64,000 bases of DNA from Sphingopyxis sp. JAI108 (GTDB lineage: Bacteria; Pseudomonadota; Alphaproteobacteria; Sphingomonadales; Sphingomonadaceae), in NCBI RefSeq assembly GCF_013410105.1, contig NZ_JACCCJ010000001.1, forward strand, positions 930,001-994,000, read 5' to 3'. Every line of letters begins with the position of its first letter. Position 1 is the stretch's first letter. Shown one piece after another: positions 52,696 through 60,539 of the stretch. The translations under genes and the position numbers were made by a program. Below the pieces are notes generated by a model, which made no database searches, was not told the DNA's origin, and worked only from the letters and a program-made list of their open reading frames with translations.

Positions 52696-53442
52696 TTAGC
52701 CAAGCTTTTCCATCACCGCGTCGGGGATCTCGTAATTGCCCCATACGGTCTGGACGTCGTCGTCGTCGTCGAGCGTGTCGATCAGCTTGAAGAGGGTCTG
52801 AGCGGTCGCTTCGTCGGCGACTTCGCTCTTCAGCGTCGGGCGCCAGGCGAGCTTGACGCCCTCGGCCTCGCCGAGCTTGGCTTCGAGCGCCTTGGCGACT
52901 TCGTGCAGGCTGTCGACGCTGGTCCAGATGTCGTGGCCGTCCTCCGACGATTCGACGTCGTCGGCGCCGGCATCGAGCGCAGCCTCGAACACCGTGTCGG
53001 CATCGCCGGCACCCGCGCCATAGCTGATCATGCCGAGCCGGTCGAAACCGTGGCTGACGCTGCCCGACGTGCCGAGGTTGCCACCATTCTTGCTGAACGC
53101 CGTGCGGACGTTGGTCGCGGTGCGGTTGCGGTTGTCGGTCAATGCTTCGACGATCAGCGATACGCCACCGGGGCCATAACCCTCGTAGCGGATTTCCTCG
53201 TAATTATCGCCGTCGTTGCCCGCCGCCTTGTCGATCGCGCGCTGGATATTGTCCTTCGGCATCGACTGCGCCTTGGCGGCGTTGACCGCAGCGCGCAGAC
53301 GCGCGTTGGCGTCGGGATCGGGCAGGCCCATCTTCGCCGCGACGGTGATTTCGCGGCTCAGCTTCGAAAAGAGGCTGCTGCGCTTTTTATCCTGCGCGCC
53401 CTTGCGGTGCATGATGTTCTTGAATTTGCTATGGCCGGCCAC
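52696..53442 (-). CDS. yebC: YebC/TACO1-family protein
   Basis: The product is 248 aa. Starts [20 protein letters not shown] with GTG at 53442 and GGAGG six bases before. [11 protein letters not shown] and [19 protein letters not shown] are family hallmarks. Members have been described as DNA-binding regulators and as translation factors relieving stalling at poly-proline; which applies here is unknown. It is commonly found upstream of ruvC, as here. Confidence 0.95.
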   Translation of the reverse strand: MAGHSKFKNIMHRKGAQDKKRSSLFSKLSREITVAAKMGLPDPDANARLRAAVNAAKAQSMPKDNIQRAIDKAAGNDGDNYEEIRYEGYGPGGVSLIVEALTDNRNRTATNVRTAFSKNGGNLGTSGSVSHGFDRLGMISYGAGAGDADTVFEAALDAGADDVESSEDGHDIWTSVDSLHEVAKALEAKLGEAEGVKLAWRPTLKSEVADEATAQTLFKLIDTLDDDDDVQTVWGNYEIPDAVMEKLG

Positions 53443-53497
53443 GGCCTACCTCCATCGAAACGGGAAATGTGGCGCCGCCCTAGCGCGGCGCGGCTTT

Positions 53498-53815
53498 TCA
53501 CACAACCACGGCCGTCCCGCTCGCCGACACCATCAGCATCGAGCCGTTCTGGCCGAGCACTTCATAGTCGAGGTCGACGCCGATCACCGCATTGCCGCCG
53601 AGGCGCGCCGCCTCGGCTTCCATCTCGGCGATCGCTTCCTTGCGCGCGCGGGCGAGGACATCCTCATATTTGCCCGACCGGCCGCCGACGATGTCGGTGA
53701 TCGATGCGAACAGGTCGCGGAACAGGTTGGCGCCGACGATCACCTCGCCGGTGACGATGCCCAGATATTCCCTAACCGGGCGGCCTTCGACATTGTTGGT
53801 CGTCGTGCTGAACAT
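53498..53815 (-). CDS. YbjQ/UPF0145 family protein
   Basis: The product is 105 aa. [34 protein letters not shown], and [15 protein letters not shown] match the YbjQ (heavy-metal-binding-domain-like) family, a small pentameric protein of unknown role. ATG 53815 is chosen because AAGGAGA stands six bases upstream; GTG at 53821 would touch that site. Confidence 0.9.
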   Translation of the reverse strand: MFSTTTNNVEGRPVREYLGIVTGEVIVGANLFRDLFASITDIVGGRSGKYEDVLARARKEAIAEMEAEAARLGGNAVIGVDLDYEVLGQNGSMLMVSASGTAVVV

Positions 53816-53832
53816 CGTCACTCTCCTTGCGT

Positions 53833-54075
53833 TTAGTCGATCCCGAGCGCCGACTTATAGACGTCGAGGATCGCTTCCATTTCCTTGCGGTCGTGGACCG
53901 GAAGTTTGCGCAGGCGGACGATCTGGCGCATGATCTTCGGGTCGTAGCCCTGCGATTTTGCTTCGTTATAGGTGTCGCGAATATCGTCGGCGATGCCTTT
54001 TTTCTCTTCTTCCAGACGCTCGATGCGCTCGATGAAAAGGCGCAGTTGTTCGTCGGACACGGTGGCTTCGCTCAT
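53833..54075 (-). CDS. gapR: Nucleoid-associated protein GapR (DUF2312)
   Basis: The product is 80 aa. [20 protein letters not shown] followed by [19 protein letters not shown] and [11 protein letters not shown] covers the DUF2312 family. In Caulobacter GapR is a dimer/tetramer clamping overtwisted DNA ahead of polymerases and supporting topoisomerase action. The sequence is almost all helical with a coiled-coil first half. ATG 54075 has GGAG seven bases upstream. Confidence 0.92.
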   Translation of the reverse strand: MSEATVSDEQLRLFIERIERLEEEKKGIADDIRDTYNEAKSQGYDPKIMRQIVRLRKLPVHDRKEMEAILDVYKSALGID

Positions 54076-54139
54076 TTTATACTCCGCTGAGATTGGATGA
54101 TTGTTGGCGAGAATCGCCCTCGGCGCGTCCCTAGCGAGG

Positions 54140-54460
54140 TCAGGGATTCTTCGCCATGCTTTCTTCCATCCGCCGGAGCTGTTCGGGCGTTGCCGCGACC
54201 TGAAAGCGCGCTTTCCATTCCGCCGTCGGCATGCCGTGAACGATCGCGCGCGCCGCTTCCTTGTCCATGTCGCCGGCTTCCGCGATCCAGTCGCCCAGGC
54301 AGTTGCGGCAAAAGCCGGCCAAGCCCATCAGGTCGATATTCGCGGCGTCGCTGCGATGCTGGAGCAGGCGGACGAGGCGGCGGAAGGCGGCCGCGGCAAC
54401 CGCATCGTCGAGGCTGTCGAGCGCGTCGCCGGGTTCCATCTGATCTTCACTACAGGACAT
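54140..54460 (-). CDS. DUF1244 family protein
   Basis: The product is 106 aa. [34 protein letters not shown] and [11 protein letters not shown] define the alphaproteobacterial/gamma DUF1244 family, with a conserved CRNCL pair of cysteines. Function is not established. ATG 54460 has GGAGG five bases upstream. It lies upstream of gapR on the same strand with a 64-base gap. Confidence 0.9.
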   Translation of the reverse strand: MSCSEDQMEPGDALDSLDDAVAAAAFRRLVRLLQHRSDAANIDLMGLAGFCRNCLGDWIAEAGDMDKEAARAIVHGMPTAEWKARFQVAATPEQLRRMEESMAKNP

Positions 54461-54570
54461 GGTTCCTCCTTTTATATGATGAATAGCTATACGGTTGTTG
54501 CCTTGGCGGCATCAAGGCGGCATTGCCCTAGCGTCCCAGACCCCACCTTACCCAAGTCATCGGAGCATTT

Positions 54571-56025
54571 GTGGTTCAGAGCTTTACCCCCCGCCAGCGC
54601 AAGGTCCGCATCCTGGCGACCCTTGGTCCGGCGAGCGCCAATGCCGAGATGATCGCCGAACTGCACCGCGCGGGCGCCGACGCCTTTCGCGTCAATATGA
54701 GCCACGGCGATCATGAAGGCCATGCCAAGGTGATCGCCGCGATCCGCGCGCTGGAAAAGGAAACCGGGCGGCCGACGACGATCCTCGTCGACCTGCAGGG
54801 ACCGAAGCTGCGCGTCGGGACGTTCAAGGATGGCCCCGCCGAGTTGGTGAAGGGCAAGTCCTTCGTCCTCGATGCCGACAAGGCGGCGGGCGACGCGACC
54901 CGCGTCCACCTTCCTCACCCCGAACTGTTCGCGGCGCTCGAACCCGACACGCGGCTGCTGATCGATGACGGCAAGCTGGTGCTGCGCGTCAAGAGCGTGG
55001 CGCCCGACCGGATCGAAACGGTGGTCGAGGTGGGGGGCAAGATTTCGGATCGCAAGGGCGTCAACGTCCCCGATGTCGTCGTCCCGCTCGCCGCGCTGAC
55101 CGAAAAGGACCGCAAGGATCTCGCCTTTGCGCTCGAACAGCATGTCGACTGGATCGCGCTGTCATTCGTTCAGCGCCCCGAGGACGTCGCCGAGGCGCGA
55201 CGCCTGATCGGTGGCAAGGCGGCGCTGCTCGTCAAGTTCGAAAAGCCGTCGGGCGTGCAGCGGATCGAGGAGATCCTCGAGCTCGCCGACGCGGCGATGG
55301 TCGCGCGCGGTGACCTTGGCGTCGAACTGCCGCCCGAAGCCGTCCCGCCGCTCCAGAAGAAGATCGTCGCGACCGCCCGCCGCATGGGCAAGCCCGTCGT
55401 TGTGGCAACGCAGATGCTGGAATCGATGATCGTCTCTCCCTCCCCGACGCGCGCCGAAGTGAGCGACGTCGCGACCGCCGTCTATGATGGCGCCGACGCG
55501 ATCATGCTGTCGGCGGAGACTGCGGCGGGCGCCTGGCCGGTGGAGGCTGTCACCATGATGGATTCGATCGCGCGTTCGGTCGAAAGCGATCCCGACTATT
55601 ATCGCCGCCTGCATTTCACCGAGACGGTGCCCGACGCGACGACCGCCGATGCGCTCGCCGAGGCGGCGGGCGGCATCATCTCGACGATCGCCGCCGATGC
55701 GATCATCTGCTTCACCGCGTCGGGATCGACCGCGCGCCGCGTCGCGCGAGAGCGGCCGGGCGCGCCGCTGCTGGTGTTGACGCCGAAGAAGGAAGCCGCG
55801 CGGCGCATGGGGTTGCTGTGGGGAGCGCATGCGGTGCCGACGAAGGATATCGGCAGTTTCGAGGAGATGATCGCGAAGGGCAAGCGCATGGCGCTGCGCC
55901 ACGGGATCGGCCGGCCGGGCGCAAAGCTGGTGATGATGGCGGGCGTTCCGTTCGGCACGCCGGGATCGACCAACGTGCTCCACGTCGCCACGCTCACCGG
56001 CGACGAGCTGCGTGGATACAGCTGA
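54571..56025 (+). CDS. pyk: Pyruvate kinase
   Basis: The product is 484 aa, converting phosphoenolpyruvate and ADP to pyruvate and ATP. RVNMSHGDHEGH, LVDLQGPKLRVG, MVARGDLGVELPPE and the active-site Lys in VKFEKPSGVQ are present; ATQMLESMI and DGADAIMLSAETAAG follow. The C-terminal regulatory domain includes CFTASGSTARRVARERP. The start is GTG 54571 with GGAG five bases upstream. It is divergent from the DUF1244 gene. A weak palindrome CCGATT-CA-AATCGG lies at 56027-56040 after the stop. Confidence 0.97.
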   Translation: MVQSFTPRQRKVRILATLGPASANAEMIAELHRAGADAFRVNMSHGDHEGHAKVIAAIRALEKETGRPTTILVDLQGPKLRVGTFKDGPAELVKGKSFVLDADKAAGDATRVHLPHPELFAALEPDTRLLIDDGKLVLRVKSVAPDRIETVVEVGGKISDRKGVNVPDVVVPLAALTEKDRKDLAFALEQHVDWIALSFVQRPEDVAEARRLIGGKAALLVKFEKPSGVQRIEEILELADAAMVARGDLGVELPPEAVPPLQKKIVATARRMGKPVVVATQMLESMIVSPSPTRAEVSDVATAVYDGADAIMLSAETAAGAWPVEAVTMMDSIARSVESDPDYYRRLHFTETVPDATTADALAEAAGGIISTIAADAIICFTASGSTARRVARERPGAPLLVLTPKKEAARRMGLLWGAHAVPTKDIGSFEEMIAKGKRMALRHGIGRPGAKLVMMAGVPFGTPGSTNVLHVATLTGDELRGYS

Positions 56026-56115
56026 TCCGATTCAAATCGGCACAAAAGTTACCGGCTGATTCACAAAATTGGGGGGTTGATTCAGAACGGGACGGACTAA
56101 AATGGTAAACGCACT

Positions 56116-56151
56116 TTGCACCATTGACGCCGCGCGGCATAGTTGGTGCAA
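56116..56151. promoter_or_regulatory. Inverted repeat upstream of the leucyltransferase gene
   Basis: TTGCACCA (56116-56123) and TGGTGCAA (56144-56151) are a perfect 8-bp inverted repeat with a 20-base spacer in the 185-base gap after pyk. It could be a repressor site or a transcript stem for the next gene. No promoter pair was fitted. Confidence 0.4.
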
Positions 56152-56210
56152 GGTGTGCGTCGGACCCGCGTTGGGGGGCTCCGCATCGCCAGTCCGGAGG
56201 TCTTTTTCGC

Positions 56211-56984
56211 GTGTCCGCACCGTTTCGTTTTCCGCGCTTTTTCGTCACCAGTCCGGCACCTTGCCCCTATCTGGCGGGCAAGACCGAGCGCAAGGTGTTT
56301 ACGGAGCTGAGCGGCAACACGGCGAACGAGCTGAACGACGCGCTCGGCCGTATCGGGTTTCGCCGCAGCCAGTCGGTCGCCTATCGCCCCAGCTGCGCCG
56401 ATTGTTCGGCCTGCGTGTCGGTGCGCGTCTGCGCGGCCGAATTCGCGCCGAGCAGTTCGCAGAAGCGTAACATGCGCCGCAACGGCGATCTGGTCGCCAC
56501 CGCGTGCAAGCCGTGGGCGACCGAAGAACAATACGCGCTGCTGCGCTCCTATCTCGCCTCGCGCCACCCCGATGGCGGTATGGCGGACATGGACGAGCAG
56601 GATTTCGCCGACATGGTCGAGCAGACGCCGGTCGACAGCTATATGATCGAATATCGCGAGCCGGCGGCCGATGGCGGCAAGGGACGCCTCGTCGGCTGTT
56701 GCCTGACCGACCGTCAGGGCGACGGGCTATCGATGATCTACAGTTTCTTCGACGCGCACCATCCGCTGCGCGAGGGGCTGGGAACCTATATCATTGCCGA
56801 CCATGTGCTGCGCGCCGGCAACGCCGGGTTGCCCTACGTTTATCTGGGCTACTGGATCGAAGGGTCGGCGCGCATGGCGTACAAGGCGCGTTTTCGCCCG
56901 CTTGAAAAGCTTGGGCCTGACGGCTGGTCGCGCTTCGATGCGACGCAGCCCGATCGCATCGCGGCGATGTTCGAACTCGCCTGA
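56211..56984 (+). CDS. bpt: Aspartate/glutamate leucyltransferase (arginyltransferase family)
   Basis: The product is 257 aa. It transfers Leu (bacterial Bpt) from tRNA to N-terminal Asp/Glu, creating N-degrons for ClpS-ClpAP. The N-terminal Cys region ([30 protein letters not shown]) and the C-terminal transferase domain ([40 protein letters not shown]) are complete. GTG 56211 is preferred, with GGAGG ten bases upstream; the ATG at 56124 would add an unconserved leader crossing an inverted repeat. Confidence 0.93.
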   Translation: MSAPFRFPRFFVTSPAPCPYLAGKTERKVFTELSGNTANELNDALGRIGFRRSQSVAYRPSCADCSACVSVRVCAAEFAPSSSQKRNMRRNGDLVATACKPWATEEQYALLRSYLASRHPDGGMADMDEQDFADMVEQTPVDSYMIEYREPAADGGKGRLVGCCLTDRQGDGLSMIYSFFDAHHPLREGLGTYIIADHVLRAGNAGLPYVYLGYWIEGSARMAYKARFRPLEKLGPDGWSRFDATQPDRIAAMFELA

Positions 56985-57046
56985 GTCAACCGGCTCATCG
57001 GCTAGTTGAGAACGCCTCGCAACTGCCGATTCTGGCGGTCGAGCGG

Positions 57047-57135
57047 TTGACCTTTTCCCGCTTTCAGGGGCATAGCCTGTCGCTCAGGACATTAGTCCGG
57101 GTCGCATCCAAGATTATGTCGCTTAGGGGTAAGCG
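57047..57135 (+). promoter_or_regulatory. Possible promoter and small palindrome before the electron-transfer operon
   Basis: In the 231-base gap, TTGACC (57047-57052) is followed after 18 bases by CATAGC (57071-57076), a weak promoter candidate. CGCTTA-GGGG-TAAGCG (57120-57135) is a small perfect palindrome downstream. No FNR-type TTGAT-N4-ATCAA or CRP-type TGTGA-N6-TCACA site was seen. Confidence 0.3.
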
Positions 57136-57215
57136 ATTGGGGGGAATGGGATGCCCGTGCAAGCGTTCGCCAGCATCTTGATCGCAAACGGTCGCTTCGG
57201 CGGCAGGGCGCGGGC

Positions 57216-59651
57216 ATGAGCGAGGCGGTCAAGGTTGCGATCATCGGTTCGGGCCCGGCCGGGCTCAGCGCCGCGTCGCGCGCCGGGCAACTCGGGCTGA
57301 GCCATATGTTGCTCGAAAAGACCGATCACCTCTCCGACACCATCTTCAAATATCAGAAGGGCAAGCGCGTGCTCGCGACGCCCGAACGGCTTGATCTGCG
57401 GTCCGACTGTCGGTTCGCCGAGGGTGCGCGCGAATATATCCTTGCGAACTGGGACGAAGACGCCGCGAAGAACCAGGTGAACGTCGCCTATCACGCCGAT
57501 GTCGTCGAGGTGATAGGCGCGCAGGGCGCCTTCGCGATCAAGACCGCGAAGGGTGATGTCTTTCACGCCGAGAACATCATTCTTGCGATCGGCACGCAGG
57601 GCAATCCGAACCGGATGCGCTGCGAGGGCGCCGACCTGCCGCACATCATCTATCAGGTCGACGATCCCGAGGATTTCAAGGACAAGCATATCACCGTTGT
57701 CGGATCGGGCGACGCGGGGATCGAAAATGCGCTCGGCGTCGCCGAGGAAGCGCTGGAAAACACCGTGACCATCCTCAACCGCTCGAAGGATTTCGCGCGC
57801 GCGAAGGCGAAGAACGTCTCCGACATGATGGAGGCGGGCGAAAACGGGCTGATGTCGATCCGCACCGAAACGCAGCCGAAGAAGGTCGAACCCGGCTGGC
57901 TGACGCTCGACACGCCCGACGGCGACGAGAAGATCCCGTGCGACGTGATCGTCGCGCGGCTGGGGTCGGTCGCACCGCGCGGCTTCGTCGAATCGATGGG
58001 GATCGAGTTTACGGGGCCGGACCGCGAGGCCTTTCCAAAGCTGTCGCCGACCTTTGAATCGACGGTGCCGGGAATCTTCGTGATCGGCGCACTCGCGGGT
58101 TATCCGCTGATCAAGCATTGCATGAACCAGGGCTATGACGTCGTCGAGTTCATCAATGGCAACGCGTCGCTGACCCCCGCCGATGAAAAGGATCTGGCGG
58201 CCATTTTCGCAGGCCTGCCGCAGCAGAAGGCCGTGAGCGAATGGCTCGATTATCTGCGCGAACGGGTGAGCATCTTTGCCGATGTGTCGCCGTTGCAGAT
58301 GCGTGAGTTCATGCTCGATTCGAAAGTCGCCTTCTACACCAAGGGCGACATCGTCTTTGAAAAGGGCGAGCCGGGGTCGTCGCTCTTCGCGATAGCCGAC
58401 GGCTTTGCCGAGGTCGAGGTGGGGCCGGGCGTTACCGTGTCGATCGAGCAGGGATCGATCTTTGGCGAGGTCGGTTTGATTTCGGGGCGGAAGCGCGGCG
58501 CGACGATCCGCGCCGGCGACGACAGTATTTTCGTCGAAGTGTCGCGCACCGCGGCGCTGAAGCTGATGGCGGCGGTGCCGGGCGCGAAACGTGCGATCAA
58601 CCGCATCTCGCTCGAACGCCAGTTGCTCCAGATATTCAAGGGCGGGCTGACGGTGGAGGATCTGGGCCCGGTGGTCGATGCCGCCGAGGTCGAGCGCGTG
58701 CCCGCGGGCAAGGTCGTGCTGACCGAGGGTGAACAGGGCGACGATGTCTATGTCATCCGCTCGGGTTCGATGGTGGTCGAGAAGGATATCGGCGGGAAGC
58801 CGATCTTCCTCCGCTACCTTCCCGCCGGCAGCTTCTTTGGCGAAATGGGCGTGCTGAGCGGGCAGCCGCGCAACGCTACCGTCAAGGCGGCGGTCGGCAG
58901 CGAGGTGATCAAGCTCACCGGCGAAAGTTTCCGCAAGATGCTCGCCGCACGACCGCAGGTGCGCGAAGCGACCGAAGTAGCGGTCGCCGAACGCGCGGCG
59001 ATGAACAGCTTCATCGAATCGCGCAAAGCCACCTATTCGAGCGCGGTCGACCTGTATTCGGACACCGCGAGCTTCATCATGAAGGAAGGGCTCGGCGAGG
59101 CGACCGACGCGCTCCTGATCGACGAGAATCTGTGCGTCGGCTGCGATAATTGCGAGAAAGCGTGCGCCGACAGCCATGAGGGCCTGTCGCGGCTCGACCG
59201 CGAGGCGGGCAAGACCTTCGCGCACCTGCATGTGCCGACAAGCTGCCGCCACTGCGAGCATCCGCATTGCATGGCCGACTGTCCGCCGAACGTGATCCAC
59301 CGCGGCCCCGACGGCGAGGTGTTCATGGAGCCGGGCTGCATCGGCTGCGGCAACTGCATGCGCAACTGTCCCTATGGCGTGATCCGCATGGAGGCGGCGC
59401 CGCCGGAGAAGCCAAGCCTGCTCCGCTGGCTGCTGACCGGCTTCGGTCCCGGTCCGGGCGAGCCGTCGCCCAAATGGACCAAGAAACAGCTGGGCGACGA
59501 GAAGCCGAAGAAGATCGCGGTCAAGTGCGACATGTGCAAAGGCATATCGGGCGGCCCGGCGTGCGTGCGGGCGTGCCCGACGGGCGCCGCGATCCGCGTG
59601 TCGCCGGAAGAATTCCTGTCGATCGCGCGGCTCGACGAGGACACCGACTGA
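57216..59651 (+). CDS. Fusion of FAD/NAD oxidoreductase, two cyclic-nucleotide-binding domains and a four-cluster ferredoxin
   Basis: The product is 811 aa with no signal peptide, so cytoplasmic. Residues 5-35 hold the FAD fold (AIIGSGPAGLSAASRAGQLG) and near 158 the NAD(P) fold (VVGSGDAGIENALGVAEE). Two cNMP-binding domains follow at about 355-458 (IFGEVGLISGRKRGATI) and 488-578 (FFGEMGVLSGQPRNATV); the second keeps the phosphate-cassette PR. Residues 638-788 carry CVGCDNCEKAC, CRHCEHPHCMADC, CIGCGNCMRNCP and CDMC-x8-CVRACP, i.e. four [4Fe-4S] motifs as in HybA/DmsB subunits. No redox CxxC of thioredoxin reductase was seen. It likely passes NAD(P)H electrons to the membrane partner under cyclic-nucleotide control. 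The next ATG overlaps its stop. Confidence 0.93.
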   Translation: MSEAVKVAIIGSGPAGLSAASRAGQLGLSHMLLEKTDHLSDTIFKYQKGKRVLATPERLDLRSDCRFAEGAREYILANWDEDAAKNQVNVAYHADVVEVIGAQGAFAIKTAKGDVFHAENIILAIGTQGNPNRMRCEGADLPHIIYQVDDPEDFKDKHITVVGSGDAGIENALGVAEEALENTVTILNRSKDFARAKAKNVSDMMEAGENGLMSIRTETQPKKVEPGWLTLDTPDGDEKIPCDVIVARLGSVAPRGFVESMGIEFTGPDREAFPKLSPTFESTVPGIFVIGALAGYPLIKHCMNQGYDVVEFINGNASLTPADEKDLAAIFAGLPQQKAVSEWLDYLRERVSIFADVSPLQMREFMLDSKVAFYTKGDIVFEKGEPGSSLFAIADGFAEVEVGPGVTVSIEQGSIFGEVGLISGRKRGATIRAGDDSIFVEVSRTAALKLMAAVPGAKRAINRISLERQLLQIFKGGLTVEDLGPVVDAAEVERVPAGKVVLTEGEQGDDVYVIRSGSMVVEKDIGGKPIFLRYLPAGSFFGEMGVLSGQPRNATVKAAVGSEVIKLTGESFRKMLAARPQVREATEVAVAERAAMNSFIESRKATYSSAVDLYSDTASFIMKEGLGEATDALLIDENLCVGCDNCEKACADSHEGLSRLDREAGKTFAHLHVPTSCRHCEHPHCMADCPPNVIHRGPDGEVFMEPGCIGCGNCMRNCPYGVIRMEAAPPEKPSLLRWLLTGFGPGPGEPSPKWTKKQLGDEKPKKIAVKCDMCKGISGGPACVRACPTGAAIRVSPEEFLSIARLDEDTD

Positions 59652-60529
59652 TGGCGAGCCTGTTCCAGCGGCGTCGGTCGAAGGCCACACAGGTCGAGCG
59701 TGTTCGCGAGCGGCGGCATGAGGGCTTCCTGCGCTATGCGGGCTTTCGCTGGGCCAAGATTTCGGGCGGGCTCTGCCTTCTCATCATCGTCTCCTATGCT
59801 CTGGTCGACGTGACGCCGCGGCACAATGGCGGCAGCTGGTACGGCTATGCGCTGGGGACGATCGGCGCGCTGCTGATCCTCTGGCTCACCGCGCTCGGTT
59901 ATCGCAAGCGCAAGATGACGAGCGATCACTGGTCGCTGAAGGCGTGGACGTCGGCGCATGTCTATCTGGGTTTAAGCCTGATCGTCATCGGCACCTGGCA
60001 CACCGGATTCCAGCTTGGCTGGAACGTCCACACGCTCGCCTGGGTGCTGATGATGCTCGTCATCCTGTCGGGGCTTTACGGCGTCATCGTCTATGCGACC
60101 TTGCCGGCTGCGTTGTCGAACAATCGCGAGCAGATGACGCAGATGCAGATGCTGGAGGCGATCCGCGCGTTCGACCGCCAGCTGCACAGCGCCGCGCAGC
60201 CGCTGACGGCCGCGGACAGCGCGGCGGTGCTCGCCTCGCTCGACCAGGATCCGTTCGCGGGCGGCGCATGGGCGCGGCTGCGTGGGCGCTATCCGGGTTG
60301 CGCGACGACTGCCTCCCGCGGCGCGCTATCGGTGTCACAGGGCGGCGATGCCGCGCGCACAAAGGTCATCCAGCTTTTGTCTCAGAAGGAGGCGGCGCTG
60401 GCGCGGTTGCGCGAGCATCTGCGGCTGCGCGCGCTGCTCGAAGTCTGGCTCTATGTGCATGTGCCGCTGACCTTTGCGCTGATGGCGGCGCTGTCGGCGC
60501 ATATCGTCAGCGTCTTCTTCTATTGGTGA
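59651..60529 (+). CDS. Membrane protein with conserved histidines, probable b-heme electron carrier
   Basis: The product is 292 aa. ATG 59651 overlaps the previous stop (TGATG). About five transmembrane segments are predicted near residues 37-54, 63-84, 99-117, 127-150 and 260-292, with a soluble helical region between 150 and 255. Histidines lie in or next to the helices (SAHVYLG, GTWHTGF, NVHTLAW, YVHVPLT, SAHIVSV), the pattern of a di-heme b cytochrome. No named family was recognised. Its place between a ferredoxin-type protein and a decaheme cytochrome argues for moving electrons across the inner membrane; heme binding is inferred. Confidence 0.8.
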   Translation: MASLFQRRRSKATQVERVRERRHEGFLRYAGFRWAKISGGLCLLIIVSYALVDVTPRHNGGSWYGYALGTIGALLILWLTALGYRKRKMTSDHWSLKAWTSAHVYLGLSLIVIGTWHTGFQLGWNVHTLAWVLMMLVILSGLYGVIVYATLPAALSNNREQMTQMQMLEAIRAFDRQLHSAAQPLTAADSAAVLASLDQDPFAGGAWARLRGRYPGCATTASRGALSVSQGGDAARTKVIQLLSQKEAALARLREHLRLRALLEVWLYVHVPLTFALMAALSAHIVSVFFYW

Positions 60530-60539
60530 GGCGCGAACG

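Noticed and set aside
56027..56040. CCGATT-CA-AATCGG as the pyk terminator
   Set aside because: Two-base loop, short AT-containing stem and no T-run make it too weak to list as a terminator.
57123..59690. 855-codon minus-strand frame
   Set aside because: Opposite the FAD/cNMP/FeS gene, rich in His and Arg, no recognisable domain; shadow of the real gene.
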